Both the position numbers and the translations under genes were made by a program. This document shows, one piece after another, positions 1 through 11,370 of a stretch of DNA of 64,000 nt (position 1 is the first letter of the stretch; each line of letters starts with the position of its first letter). The notes beneath the pieces are model-generated. The model worked only from the letters and a program-made list of their open reading frames with translations. It was not told the origin of the DNA and searched no databases. The DNA comes from Cricetomys ansorgei (Eukaryota > Chordata > Mammalia > Rodentia > Nesomyidae), in NCBI GenBank assembly GCA_026225945.1, contig JAMJFZ010001258.1, positions 2,866,501 through 2,930,500 of the forward strand, given 5' to 3'.

Positions 1-1485
1 CCCCAGCAAAACAAAGTAACCCTGGCCACATCCAAAGGCAGAACCTGTCATCTAGTCCAATAGACGAGACTGGGTCTGGGCCTCACACAGTGCCAGGGCT
101 GTTGACTGACACTCTTCTGAGCTTTGCCTAAGGGAGAAACACTTAAACTAACAGGAGCCGAATATAGCTAAAGCTCAACTCTTAACACTCTTTACGAGGT
201 TATGCGTAGAAGAGGAGTCACTTGGCTGTTCAGTGATTCCAACTATTGGCTTTCTACGTTTTGGAAGTCATGATACTATCCTCATTTTTTACTGATGGTT
301 TAATACGAATACATGCAGTGTGTTTTCCCGTCATAAGTAGTACTAGCTCCAATATTAACTTCACTGATATGGCTCTCAAAAGCAGGCTCCAAGGAGCCCC
401 ATGCTTTAGCAGAAAGCTGCATCCATTACTGTGGACAAGCAGGAGGAAACAGAGCAGCCACCCCGTGTCTTTTATCTGTCTTGGAAAGCAAGGCTGCGCA
501 CATGTAAGGAGCAGGCCGCTACTTGTAAACGGTGCCACAGTTTGACGGCACAGCTGGCGGTCGAGACAGCCCTAGTACCTTGGTTTTCATGTTTTCTGAG
601 AAAGGGCACAGGGATGAAATGAAGACATGCTGCCCTCTCTTTCAAAGTTGGTCCCTGCCAGAGACATGCGGATGTCTCTTCTCTTGACTGCAGAGTCATG
701 ACCACCATTTAGAGCAGTTTGGTTCCAAGGTCATCAAGCAACTCCTGCATCTTGTTCTGTGACTTCGTGGCACGCTGTGCTCCTGCAAGAAGGAATGTTG
801 GTTATGGATCTAGAGGGCCAGCGTGGGGTCTGGGAAGGTGAATTGGTTGGCACAGGTACACGGAACAGGATAGGACTCTCTGTGAGACGTCTGGTTTACA
901 GAGCCACACACCATCTCCCGGAGTCCTCCTCCTCACCTGAGCAGACCCTTAGGCGTATCTGAAGTCTGCTTTAGATAGTCAGGTTCAGAGCCTGCAAATG
1001 ATTGCATGCTGGCAGCCATGTTTCCCCTGAAGTGAATAAAAGAAAGAGAGTCTTCCTGCCATGGATCCCTGGAAGTAGGACCATCCTCAGAAAATAGAGG
1101 AGAGAGCCTCGGTGCACACATTCTACTGATACCCACACCCTGCTCTCTGAGGTTCACCTGGAAAGGGGAAGAAATCTATGAAAGCCAAGAGGGAGATCTA
1201 GCTTTCAGTTTTTGGTGTTTGAAGTACATTTATATTCAAATGTTAATGAATACCAATGTAAAATACTCAGTAGCAACGTTTCTTTCACTTCAAAATGTTT
1301 TCAAGGGAAATGCATCCAACATCTAAGTGTATCCGATCAGTGGAAAGTTCCATGAAGACTCGTACTTTGAATAAACACATTCGATGTGTCAAAACATTTG
1401 GAATGCCAGTCATGTATGGCTCTTACTGAGCATATTTTGTTTTAATTACAGTATCTCCATGTATCTACACTGAAGTAATTGTATG
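1..1485. other. Unique non-coding sequence, nothing recognised
   Basis: Single-copy-looking sequence with no SINE or LINE signature that I recognise. Open frames are under 100 codons and overlap on both strands without a preferred frame. No splice-bounded exon stands out. Confidence 0.5.
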
Positions 1486-1489
1486 TGGG

Positions 1490-1690
1490 TCTGACTGGAT
1501 GTGATCCACCGTAGAACGCTATCGATTACCCCTGCAGTATACTGCAGCTCTAATTAGCTTCAGAGGACCATAGAGAAAACGGGAGCCCTGTGCTAACAAG
1601 GGCAGCCTTCAGCAAAGAGCTCATAGATATGCAACATGCAAATTAAACTTTGAAAAGCTCTGTCACCAACAAAAATCTCATTTTCTTTCA
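1490..1690. promoter_or_regulatory. Candidate conserved regulatory element with palindromes and octamer
   Basis: A compact run of transcription-factor-like sites in otherwise plain sequence. A perfect 16-bp palindrome (ctgcagtatactgcag) lies at 1532-1547. A TAATTA homeodomain core follows at about 1552-1557, and an ATGCAAAT octamer (POU type) at 1636-1643, directly followed by a TCF/LEF-like ctttgaa. CpGs persist in acgctatcgatt just upstream. That this is an enhancer is inference from motif clustering; no alignment was possible. Confidence 0.35.
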
Positions 1691-4200
1691 GAGATAAAAG
1701 CATATCAGAGTTACCAAATCCTCAATTTGAAAACAAGCTACTGATTAAATAAACAGTAGGCCAGGGCTCATTTAGGGAGCAACACATGAGAAAGACTGAT
1801 ATAACCAGGCCAAGTAGGTAGTCCTCTCATTCCTCGTGAGCTCAGCTTGACGCCAAGATCTACGAGCTTGACAAAGTGATTTGTCTCGAGACTGAAGCAG
1901 GGAAACATGGCAGTCTTTTATACCCCCGACTTCCTCTTGGAGCGCTTGATGGCAGGAGTGATTTGCTACTTTCTGTCCCTCTGCTGTCCCTAGTCACAGA
2001 CACAGGCATGGTCTGCTGATGTTGGATTCCTTGCAGAAAATCCCCCAAGAAGTCGATTTTGCCATCACAACAGACAGTTGTGTCCACACAGAGAGTGTAG
2101 CCCTGCCCTACTTCAGAGAGAGACGAAAGGCAGAGAGCTACAGTGAGGAGAAGCACATTCATTCCGTTGGCCTTGAGTGTCCTTGATTAGATCGGGTTTG
2201 AGAGTCTTTTTAAGAGAGCACAGGAGGGGAGACGTGCACAACAGAGGTTACTCGGAATGCTGGCTATTTATTTTTCCACATCTGATTTTTTCAAATCTCT
2301 AATAGAAAAGTAGACATTGAAAATTGCATAAGTTATTTTTCCTCAAGTAAAGCAAATCATATCTAGATGTAATCGGAGGGTGGTTTCCATCTTGCTTTAA
2401 GACAATTCCATATCTTGTAACTAAACAGAAATGTCTTAGAAGTTACAGCTTCAAGTTCATCCCAGCACAGCACAGGGACTCTCCAGAGCCCTGCGTTTAG
2501 TGTTCAGGTTGATACAGAGCTGTCTCTGTCTTGCCTGTGCTCCGAGGATGGGTCATTCCCAGCTGCACCACATTCCCATGAGCCTCTTTGTCTCTAAATC
2601 AGACACTCCCAAAAACCCCATCTGCTGAGTCAGAGAAATGAGAGTGGGAGCGTGTGTGAATCAGGTAGACTGGTTAGGAAGAGAGATGGGAACGCAGTGG
2701 GGGGGTTATATAATTAGCAAATTATTTTCTTAGATTCCAACATAAATGTACCTCAGCTATTACTTACAAAACAGTGGACTCAAAGGAGCTATCATTTGGA
2801 ACTTAAGTTTTTATTCATAAAGTCAGATACTCACGCTTTATTTGAATCGAAGCGTGAACCAGAAAAGGGTTGCTTAAGAAATAAGTTCACATTCTGCCTT
2901 CCGAAGGCTGCTTTTGGTCTCTGCGATTCACGCCCTTCTGGTCTCTGCTGTTCTTGCTTGTGCTCTCTGCCTAAGCAAATGAGACCATGGGAGACCCATC
3001 TCGGTAAGAAAGGCCACAAACAGTGGCGGGAGTTGGAAGTGAATTACCATGGCCTGGGCATCATGACACCAGGAGGCCCATCTGCCCTGAGCTCACAGGC
3101 TTTAGAGAAAGGAAGCAAGTTGGAGTTCAAGAAGAAGCCACTGAGGTGGCCAGTGGGCCACAGACTCTGCTGACATTCCTTATTAACAGAAGCTTTCTTC
3201 TGAGAAAGTAGCCCATGTCCTGAAATAGCGGGAGGCTCTTTGTAGGAGGAACGTCTGGCTGACAGAAACCCTGAAGTAAAAAGCCAGGGTTGTGGCTAGA
3301 TAACCCTAGAAGCTACATCTCTCTTATCCTGAGCGAGGAATCTCACGCCTTCATCTGACACCTCTTGGCTTGGACATGCTCTTCTTATTGAGCGAGTTTA
3401 TGTCTGTTGTCTAGGATTCTTCACGAAGAACTGTTCCCTTGGCATCACAGTCACTGCAGAGACCTTCCTCAGTGGGGTCAGCCGCGGCCGCTGCCGCTGC
3501 CCCTGCATGTACTCTGTAGGATGTTTATTTCCCAAGGAGAGACATCTTAAGCTGTGTTTGGTTCCGTTTCTTTCTGTTGACCGTCAAAGGCTCTCTGCCT
3601 CCTCTTCCTTGTTTGCCTGAGTACATCACAGGCTCCTTCCTTCCTCTTCTTCACCCAGTCACTCTGGGTGCCGCCACAACTTCAGTGCTGCCCTGTTCCA
3701 CCGGCTGCTCATTCCGTGGAGACATGTCTCAGAAGCCAGATGATATAAGCCTTGAGACAGAAATTCACTCCCCTGCCCATCTCTTGAGATCGCTCTTCTC
3801 CACTTTGGGTGTCCTGTCCCCTGTGCCACCATGGGGATCCCTTCTCTATTTCTGGGGATCTCTGATAGTCAGTGTTTTTCCCAGAGGCGCCACCTGCATT
3901 TCTGGTGAGTTCTGAGACCCAGCCCAAATAGGTGGGGGAAGCGCACAACCCAGCTCCAGTACACTGCCGCAGAGTGTGACAGCCTGCCCACAGTCCTCCG
4001 GAGCCCGGAGGTCTGGCTCCAAGCTCATTTGACCGACACAGAGGCTGTCTGCCTCTGTCGCACTGCCATGAGGAGGAGTTGGTTTTCTCTTGATGGCCGC
4101 TGCCACGCCGCACAGCAGCCTCAGTAGAAGGATTCTCTGGGTTTTCTCTCACTTTCTTACCAGACCCCACTGCATCAGAAGATGCCAGGAACCTGACCAG
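1691..4200. other. Unique non-coding sequence
   Basis: No repeat or gene is recognised. A small GC island at 3481-3505 holds overlapping SacII (3482-3487) and NotI (3484-3491) sites followed by gctgccgctgcccctgc, but it is only about 25 bp and is not a CpG island. A 125-codon frame at 2796-3173 has no recognisable domain. Confidence 0.5.
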
Positions 4201-4204
4201 AGAC

Positions 4205-4242
4205 AGACTGTTTCATATTAAGACTGTTTCCGTCTTAATATG
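4205..4242. repeat. Quasi-palindrome: 11-bp inverted repeat plus 10-bp direct repeat
   Basis: catattaagac at 4214-4224 is followed by a 7-nt loop (tgtttcc) and its exact reverse complement gtcttaatatg at 4232-4242. The decamer agactgtttc occurs at 4205-4214 and again at 4221-4230, overlapping the first arm. A direct plus inverted duplication this short suggests a replication template switch, which is inference. Confidence 0.8.
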
Positions 4243-5531
4243 GCTCCTGGCTCATTGCCTTCCCTTGCAGCAACAGCCCGTAGTAGGTCCTTTTAAAACG
4301 CAAGTTGCTTGAAGAACACTGGACACACCTAAGGGCTTCATTCAGCCCCATGGCACCGAGAGCTGTCCAGGCACGTCCCTGTGCTGGCCTCACAGGCCAC
4401 TTACAGACGACTGTATTAAGAAGTTGAGATTGCCTTGGGTCCGGGAAGGCGCTCAGATAACCGTGTTCCCTGCCAGGAGCTGAGACATGAACACTTAATC
4501 CCAGAGAGCTAATGCCAAGAGACCAATGAGCCTGCAGAGATCTTCATCTCCATGAAGAACGGCTCCACAACCCTCCGGCCATCCCAGGGATGACGACCTC
4601 TCCGTTCCCTGTCCCAGGAAGCAAGTCCAACATCTTCCAACTTAGCATGCTTGTTGGGCAGGTTCTGTGGCTGGCTGGACCACCTTTTGGGACAGCAGCA
4701 TCCCTTGGGAAGAACTGCTTTTGGGAAAGAATCAGAGCATCTTAGGCTCCTTAGCAGTTCCAGGGAAACACCCAGTTTTTTTGTTTTTTTCCTGCTGATT
4801 GGTGCAATTCATCAGTTTGGTACCCTCTTTATAGTAAGTAGACCTTGGATCTTAGTCTCTGAGAGATATGTCTCAGGCACTATCTGCTGCTGTGACGGGG
4901 ATGGGTCAGGGGGAGAACCCACCACCCTCAGTTTGAGCTGGACAGGCTACTGAAGAGAACCCAGGCCTCCAATGGCCATGAGCTCTCCAGTGATGGAAAT
5001 GAGGGACACCAGAGCTGTTCTGACTGGGGATGGCAAAAGGCAGGACTCGTTTTAATTGTTTTAGCTAGTATGCAAAATAATGGGCTCCATGATTACATCT
5101 TCATGACATACACCACTGGGTCATGCTTTTCCCATACTCCTCCTCTCTCTCTCCATCTCACTGATGCTCTTCATCGGGGCCCATTTAAATAGCAAACCTG
5201 AATGCATGCAAGGAACCCTGCTGCCCACCACGGGTGACACAGATCCCGGAGATCAAGTTAATGGGGATGAAGAATTGGAAAATCTCATGGAAGCCCTAGT
5301 ATAGGAAACCCAGAGATCTTTACTAGTAAAGAACGGTTACCAGAAACTAGATCGGTGTTATGGACTAGCATATACGATTCTACCAATTCACACACACCTC
5401 TCATCTCTCTTCCCTCCCTTACCCTCCTGGGCAGGGCTGTACAGGCTAGCATTAGCGTCTAGGCATGAAAAGTGTGTTTGATCCGAATTTGGGTTTTTAC
5501 TGTTCAGCTGTAACTGAAGGCATTTCTGAAA
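4243..5531. other. Unique non-coding sequence
   Basis: I see no SINE, LINE or gene. A few T-rich runs near 4770-4790 are the only simple sequence. Confidence 0.5.
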
Positions 5532-5540
5532 GAGGGGGAG

Positions 5541-5576
<36 letters not shown>

Positions 5577-5591
5577 ATGTGAGAGAGAGAA
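5532..5591 (+). repeat. (GA)n microsatellite
   Basis: About 60 bp of nearly pure purine: a G-rich start, GA dinucleotides with one AAAG interruption, then gagagaatgtgagagagaga. The short L/S-rich frame on the opposite strand is an artefact of it. Confidence 0.95.
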
Positions 5592-6480
5592 CAAACAAGT
5601 TGTAGAAGCAAATCACAGATGCCCTGCCTTCGCCGGCTATGCCCCACTGCAGTCGGGCACGTCTGCTGTGCTTTTCTGGATTCGGAGAGAGCTGATGTCC
5701 TCGGAGAGTTGAGAAATGGCTTCAGAAGCCCAAAATCCAGAGGCTTGCAGCTTTCCTAATTATCTATCTTTTCTCTCCTCTCCTTTCCCCGGGGACAAGG
5801 AAACGCTGCTTATCACACAGTTTGCTTGAAAGAGTTTCCTGTCTTTTGCACATCATCCCTTGATATTGAAATTATTTTCTCTGTTTAATCCAGCTCCCGC
5901 TGAGAAGCTGTATGGGATTTAAGATGCGGGGTTCTCTCTTGTACTTTCTGATGGTGTTGCATCTTTGACTCCTAACCCCAGGGTGTGTCTCAGCTGCTGT
6001 GCAAGTTAGCTGTACAAGTAGAGAAGGCAGCTTCTGATCTGGGGGATATTTTCAGAACCCTGACTTGAGCCAGGGTCCAGACACCAACCACCTCAGAGCC
6101 AGGCTGAGGATAAGAGTGGGGCTCTGTTAAAAAGTCTCAGGTTAGGAGAGGCTGCTTTCCTTGGGTGTACACATCACCCACGTTTCCAGGGTTTTCCACA
6201 GAGGAAGGGGCATTTGCCTTGATGAGCATCGGATCTCCTGAGGACAACTGTTGCTCACACTTCTTGCTCACACAGCTGTTTGGAACATGCTTCATGCTCC
6301 CAACAGAGGACCGCCTCGATGCAGAAGGACATGGTTTCCGTTTGGACTTCAGCAGAGGTCCTGTGATATTTGAATTGTCTGTCCACCCCTTGCTCAGACC
6401 CAACAGAGTGTATGTAGTCCTTCTGGCCCCTCCACCCAGAATATCCTAATAAACACTCTTTTCTTTTATAAGATGTGGTT
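5592..6480. other. Unique non-coding sequence
   Basis: No repeat recognised. The part at 5740-5960 is AT-richer, with attatctatc and ttatcac (GATA-type) and tgttta, and could be a weak regulatory segment. Evidence is too thin to call it separately. Confidence 0.45.
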
Positions 6481-6484
6481 TGCA

Positions 6485-6776
6485 TTAGCTTCTATTCTTG
6501 ACAAAATCCCTGATCGAAGCTGAGGGAAGCGTGGCAGAGCACAGGGCTGTGACTCATCACATCTCTACAGACCAAGAATCAGAACGCTCATGCTGGCGGT
6601 GGGGACAGGCTATAACCCCTGAGGCCCCCCATCCAGCAGCCCATGTCCTTCTCCTCGGCCCCACCTCCCAAAGGTTCTAGAATGTTCTGAAACAGTGCCA
6701 CCAGCTGGGTACCACAAGCTCAAAGACAGGAGCCTAGGAGGAACACGTCACATCCAAACCGTAACACGGGTGCTGT
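6485..6776 (-). mobile_element. Rodent repeat 'A' (L1 3'-end type), antisense copy
   Basis: It starts ttgacaaaatccctgatcga, matching the antisense start of an abundant rodent repeat (consensus-like gtgacaaaatacctga). It ends with cccacctcccaaaggttcta, gtgccaccagctgggtacca and cacatccaaaccgtaacac, typical of the rodent L1-associated 3' end that finishes '...caaaccataaca'. I think this is an Lx-class L1 3' untranslated region, but the exact subfamily is uncertain. Confidence 0.6.
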
Positions 6777-6837
6777 GGTGTCTTCTGCTTTTACCCTTAC
6801 TTAAAAAAAAAAATGATGTTATAAAAATGGTCTGTTT

Positions 6838-6972
6838 GAAACAGTCTCACTGTGTATCCCTGGCTGTCCTGGACCTCACTATGTAGACCAAGCTGGCCTC
6901 CGCTCAGAAAGATCTACCAGCCTCTCTCTCCTCAGTGTTGGGATTTGAGATGTACAGCACCAAACCTAGGAG
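6838..6972 (-). mobile_element. B1 SINE, antisense
   Basis: Reads as the reverse complement of B1: cagtctcactgtgtatccct, ggctgtcctggacctcacta, gtagaccaagctggcctccg and cctcagtgttgggatt. Many substitutions and CpG losses make it an old copy. It derives from 7SL RNA and its internal Pol III promoter is probably dead. It is the only near-canonical murid B1 in the window. Confidence 0.92.
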
Positions 6973-7512
6973 AATGTTGAAGCCAAAAAACGTTAGAGAT
7001 CTCCAAGATGGAGATGCTGGTATTTGGGGTCACAGATCACGAAGGATACAGTGTATTGGATGCAGAGGTTTGTGTCATTGCTTTGCAACTTTGACTCTAC
7101 CAGCATGTGGGACAAGATGGTTGCTAGGCAGGAGAAAGCAGGTCAGGACCTGGACCTGTCAGTGTTCGGGAGCATCCCCAGGTCAGCCCTGTCTTCAGAC
7201 ATTTCTAAACATTGCCAAGCGTTCACTTACATGGCCACTCATCGCTGCTGGTTAGGTTTGCTGTAGGGGCCACAGATAACATTTATTTTCTGTCTTCTAA
7301 ACAATTTTATAATCACATTATCGGGTTAGTAGATTCTCTCCTTACCTTCATATGCACTGAGTGACTTGTATACACTCATAGTATTTTGATAAAAGGTAAG
7401 GATTAAAAATGGGGCTGTTTTTTCTTATTTCCAGCATGTGTGTCAGTGCCTGACCAAGAAAGTCACTCAAGGTCCCAGACATTGTATTAGGACCAGAGAT
7501 GGCTGCCCCACA
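6973..7512. other. Unique non-coding sequence
   Basis: No repeat or gene recognised between the B1 and the 15-bp minisatellite. Confidence 0.45.
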
Positions 7513-7922
7513 GTCCTCCACCCCAAGTCCTCCAGCCAACGGTCCTCCATCCCGCAGTCCTCCATCCCACAGTCCTCCACCCCACGGTCCTCCATACCAC
7601 ACTCATTCATCTTATGGTCCTCCACCCCACAGTCCTCCACCCCACAGACTTCCATCCCACGGTCCTCCACCCCGTGGTCCTCCACCCCATGGTCCTCCAC
7701 CCCACCATCCTCAACCCCACAGTCCTCCACCCACGGTCCTCCACCCCATGGTCCTCCACCCCACCATCCTCAACCCCACAGTCCTTCATCTCAGGGTGCT
7801 CCATCCTGTGGTCCTCCACCCTAAAGTCTTCCACCCCAGGGTCCACCACTCCACAGTCCTCCATCCCACGGTCCTCCATCCCATGGTCCTCCTTCCCACA
7901 GTCCTCCCTCCCACAGTTCATT
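7513..7922 (+). repeat. 15-bp minisatellite, about 28 units, pyrimidine-rich strand
   Basis: The core gtcctccaccccaca recurs at 15-bp steps: 7542, 7557, 7572, 7587, 7602, 7617, 7632 and so on to 7916, with single 14-bp steps at 7513-7527 and 7722-7736. A four-unit block at 7692-7750 is repeated at 7751-7809. Because 15 is a multiple of 3, several proline/serine/histidine frames on the plus strand and acidic frames on the minus strand stay open. They are not genes. Confidence 0.97.
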
Positions 7923-8099
7923 CCCTAGTTGGGGGAGGGCCTCGTGTGTGCCCTCTCCCTCAGGACTCAGGGAAGTGATGTGAAGACACAAGAGCTACAG
8001 TGAAGATTTCCACTGTTGCATGCATCAGGATTCACTCTACTTAACAGTCTGAGGAGCTGGAAGACTTGGCTTCTGTCTGAGACAGAGGCCTGGCATTTC
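7923..8099. other. Unique spacer
   Basis: Short unremarkable spacer between the minisatellite and the repeat-B copy. Confidence 0.5.
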
Positions 8100-8860
8100 A
8101 TTTGGGTTTCTGTGAGACTACTTCGTGTCTTATTAGCAAATATTAGTTGCTATGGGCTCCACTGCACCATTTCACACATGTATGTGATGTTCTCCCCTCA
8201 CTCCCCTCTCAGGTCTGCCTCACCTCCTGCTGATCCCCTCTCTTCTCCCCTCACTCCCCTCTCAGGTCTGCCTCACATCCCCTCTCTTCTCCCCTCACTC
8301 CCCTCTCAGGGCCCCTCACCTCCTGCTGATCCCCTCTCTTCTCCCCTCACTCCCCTCTCAGGGCTCCCTCACCTCCTGCTGATTCCCACCCTTTTGTTGT
8401 TCCCCTTTTATGTCTCTCTTCCTCTTTGCCTTTGGTTATGAGTTTAATCAGCTTTGCTTGCAGGAGCATGGGTGTTATTTACAGAAGCCTGGACACTTGG
8501 CTGGTAGCTACACTACTGAGGAAACCATTAGTTACCTATCAACCCTCAGGGTGGGATAGGGCTTCTTGAGCCCCTCTGTTGCTGACAGGGTGCTGACAAT
8601 CCCAGGTGATCGCAGCTGCAGTGCGCTCAAGAGCTCCAGCCATGTCATGCCCAGAACGCAGCTTTCTGCCATCTCTTCTGCAATGTCCCTTGAGTCTCGG
8701 AGGCAATGTCCCATTAGGACTAAGCATCCAACTACCATATATTCTCCGTACTTTGACTGTTTATGAGTCTCTGCCCATTGCAAAAACAAAGCCTTGCTGA
8801 CCAACGATACTCTGGAAGCACAAAGATAAATACTCAGGAAGCCATTGGAGAGACACGTTG
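8100..8860 (+). mobile_element. Rodent repeat 'B' copy (L1 3'-end type) with internal tandem expansion
   Basis: The order of blocks matches an abundant rodent interspersed repeat: gttgctatgggctcca, a pyrimidine-rich block, gagtttaatcagctttgctt, a block with tcaaccctcagggtggg, the gctgacagggtgctgacaat and gtgatcgcagctgcagtg region, then gtcccattaggactaagcat and gagtctctgcccattgc. I believe it is L1 3'-UTR derived but do not know the Repbase name. The pyrimidine block is expanded into the array at 8191-8385. Confidence 0.65.
8191..8385 (+). repeat. Four-unit 44-53-bp tandem array inside repeat B
   Basis: tctcccctcactcccctctc starts at 8191, 8244, 8288 and 8340, giving periods of 53, 44 and 52 bp. 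The second unit lacks the cacctcctgctgat segment. One strand is almost pure pyrimidine. Its position inside repeat B shows that it arose by local duplication after the element inserted. Confidence 0.9.
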
Positions 8861-9125
8861 TGACCTTCTAGCAAAAACACCAGCCGTGGCTTCTCCAGTG
8901 TGGCCTGGGACAACCTCGGTTTTGGGTGTTTTTCCCTTGATTTATTTCTCCAACCGGTTTCCCTCCTGCCTTGCTTCCTGGGTCTGGTTTCACAAAACCA
9001 GGTGTAGGTTGATTACATTCGGACCCTTCAGAACGTCTGGGTCAGTTTGGGTTAAAAGTTTGCAAGCCTTCAGACCTGTATAACAAAAGCCATAGCTCTC
9101 AGGTGCTGGGCTTCTCAGGGAGAAA

Positions 9126-9126
<1 letters not shown>
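8861..9126. other. Unique non-coding sequence
   Basis: Nothing recognised. Confidence 0.45.

Positions 9127-9171
<45 letters not shown>
9127..9171. repeat. (CA)22 microsatellite
   Basis: An uninterrupted AC run of 45 bp, long and pure enough to be polymorphic. Confidence 0.98.
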
Positions 9172-9173
<2 letters not shown>

Positions 9174-9705
9174 GACTTCTAGTTGCCCAGGGCTGACACA
9201 GGTTGGGCTCGGACTCCAGATGTGGGTAGATTCCCACCAGCAGAAACAAGGAAGACAGCAGCCTGCAGCACAGCCTGCACCTGGGGACCTTTGGGCCTCC
9301 GCCTGTGCCATCCATTCATATTCTAATCATCTGAATTCAGCCAAGTCCCCAAGATACTGGTGATAGAAATTTTAGGAGCTGGAACGAGAAATGTCTAATA
9401 AAACCCTGAGAGAAATGCCAAGGAAGCACATAAAAACTGTGACAGGAACAAGACACAAGACTGCCTGTGCTTGGTGATATAAATAAAGCATAAAGGGAAA
9501 CACAGCGATGTGAAGGCTATGAGCGGGAGTAGCCATAAAAGTCCCATAAACCACAGCGCACACCGCACGAGGGTGTCCAGCCTCACAGAGGCTCCTCCCA
9601 TGCAGGCTGGCAGAGGAGTCACCGCACTCAAAAAGTAAAGCGAGCTGTGGCTCCCACGGCTCAGGTGGGCGCAGAAAAAGAGTAAGCGGTGCCTTCTTTT
9701 TAAAG
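9172..9705. other. Unique non-coding sequence
   Basis: No repeat recognised. A 156-codon minus-strand frame at 9395-9865 runs from here into the B3-like SINE and has no recognisable domain. Confidence 0.45.
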
Positions 9706-9870
9706 GATTTTCAAATGTGTGCACACAAATCTGTACGTGCTCCTGCCTGTGCCCGTGTGCTCGGAGGCCGAAAGAGCATGTCACACCCCTGAGGCTGGAG
9801 TTGCAGGCCTTGGCCTGGACATCTGACTTGCCCTGTGGCTGCCTGGATCCACACTCCAGCTTCATGCTGT
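9706..9870 (-). mobile_element. B3/B2-type SINE fragment, antisense
   Basis: The tail-side GT-rich tract (gtgtgcacacaaatctg) is followed by tcggaggccgaaagagcatg, cccctgaggctggagttgca and tgtggctgcctgga, the usual order in antisense B3 copies ('ggaggccagaagagg...ctggagttacaggc'). The tRNA-like head is degraded. Confidence 0.7.
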
Positions 9871-10074
9871 GCAGCTTGAGCTTGCTGCAGCCTCAGAAGC
9901 CCCTTTCTGGGAATGTCCTGATTTTAAATTCACACCTCTTGGAACCACAATCCCACTGCAAGGAGTCCATGCAGAGTGCGCCCAAATGCAGGCAGAGTTA
10001 TTTCCTACCGCATGGTGATTTATAGTGGCAGGTAACTTGAAAAGATCAGAACAGGGAATGCTACAGGGCCATTG

Positions 10075-10350
10075 TGTTATTTTTTTTTTTACAATTTACA
10101 TGTGTCTAATACCTTTCAATCATCTTCATCCCATCGCCCCTTCTGGACCCCTCCCTCTCCTCTTTCCAACTAGCCCCTCCCACTTTCCTGTCTTACTTTA
10201 TTTATATTTTTGTGACCACTGAATTTGCTTAGTGTTGCTCCATGAGCCTCAGTGGGTTGGGGGGGTGGGGAGGCTGTTTATCAGAGTTTGGGCAACTTAC
10301 CTGCTATACCACTGAAGGCGATAACTTCTGATTCCCCAGCAACCTGTTAA
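10075..10350 (+). mobile_element. Second copy of rodent repeat 'B' (partial)
   Basis: A T-run, then acaatttacatgtgtctaat, a pyrimidine-rich stretch, tgaatttgcttagtgttgct, catgagcctc and gcaacttacctgctatacca. The order is the same as in the 8100-8860 copy, but without tandem expansion. Confidence 0.55.
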
Positions 10351-10475
10351 CTTACGCAACTATTTTGTGAAAGGTAAGATGTAAACAGACTGAGAGCGAA
10401 CGCTTCTATAAGGAAAAGGAAAAGGATCAGATCATGGAAAGTAGGGTCTTAGTATAAATTTATAGAGTGATGAAA

Positions 10476-10740
10476 GATGACAGATAGACAGACAGACAGG
10501 TGAATACATAGGTGATACTAGCTGACAAACAGGCAAGAGAGTCTAATAGATTCTAAACACTGTTTAGCTACACAATATAGATATGAATAGAGGATCAATA
10601 GATAATAGCATAACAGGTAATAAACAGTGACAGGTAGAAAAAAGTGCTACTTGCTGATTGATAGATCATAAATAGACACAGTGGTAGATACCAATGGGTG
10701 GTAGATAGGTATTGGACACCTTGATAGTTATTACTATGTT
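10476..10740 (+). repeat. Decayed GATA/GACA microsatellite
   Basis: gatagacagacagacagg opens a 260-bp stretch in which gata, gaca and tagat motifs recur, heavily mutated (agatatgaatagagg, aatagataatagc, gtggtagata). It looks like an old tetranucleotide repeat drifting into unique sequence. Confidence 0.65.
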
Positions 10741-11234
10741 CACACATTTTCACTGCTTGTATTTTTGAGAATCAGAAGCAGAGGAAACTCAGGCTGTTTC
10801 ACGCCTGCGACTGTCTCAGCTTCCGAGCCCTACTTTATGGAGAGAAGAGGTGAGGACCCTCAGAGCTCTCCTGGAGCTGAAGTCCCCTACTGCAGCCAAC
10901 AAACCCCACACATCACCAGCAGCACCCCTACAGCACCACCTGCAAGATGAATTGCCTCAATTTTGAGAAGAAGCACCTCCACACCTGCTGTGTGCTCTGT
11001 GCGTGGCAGAGTTATACAATAATCCTTCCCGCAGTGGCTGGAGACGCAGGGTGAGTCAGCTCCAGGCAGGGCTCCCCTAGCCCGGGGAGATGGGGTCAGC
11101 TGCTGCCAGGATGTAACCAGCCCTGAAGATACTTTCCTGAGGGGTTCCTGAAGAGCAGGTGCTAGCTATCAAGAGTTCACAGGCACCAAGGACAAGATGG
11201 ACAGGCAGCGTGCTGGTGAGCGTGCCGTTCTCCT
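10741..11234. other. Mostly unique; possible MIR/L2 trace
   Basis: cacacctgctgtgtgctctg at about 10980 resembles the 'agcacctactatgtgcca' part of an antisense MIR, and the MIR-like block begins about 230 bp further on. No gene seen. Confidence 0.35.
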
Positions 11235-11370
11235 GGCAACCTCAGCCTGAAGATTCTATAATCCATCTCCATTTCGCAATGGAAGAGACTGGGGCTCAGA
11301 GACAGTAAGGGCTTGGTGCAAAGTCGCACCACCAAGGGAAGGTGTGGATTCTGTTTTACTTTTGCCCAAG
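11235..11370 (-). mobile_element. MIR SINE, antisense
   Basis: ccatttcgcaatggaagaga, ctggggctcagagacagtaa and caaagtcgcaccaccaag follow the antisense MIR order ('attttacagatgaggaaactgaggctcagagag...caaggtcacacagc'). Confidence 0.65.

Noticed and set aside
3481..3505. Small CpG island with a NotI site
   Set aside because: Only about 25 bp of GC-rich trinucleotides; far too short for a CpG island or promoter.
7438..7978. Proline/serine/histidine-rich open frames of 104-159 codons on the plus strand and acidic frames on the minus strand
   Set aside because: They are the 15-bp minisatellite read in frames that stay open because 15 is a multiple of 3. No start context, splice site or domain.
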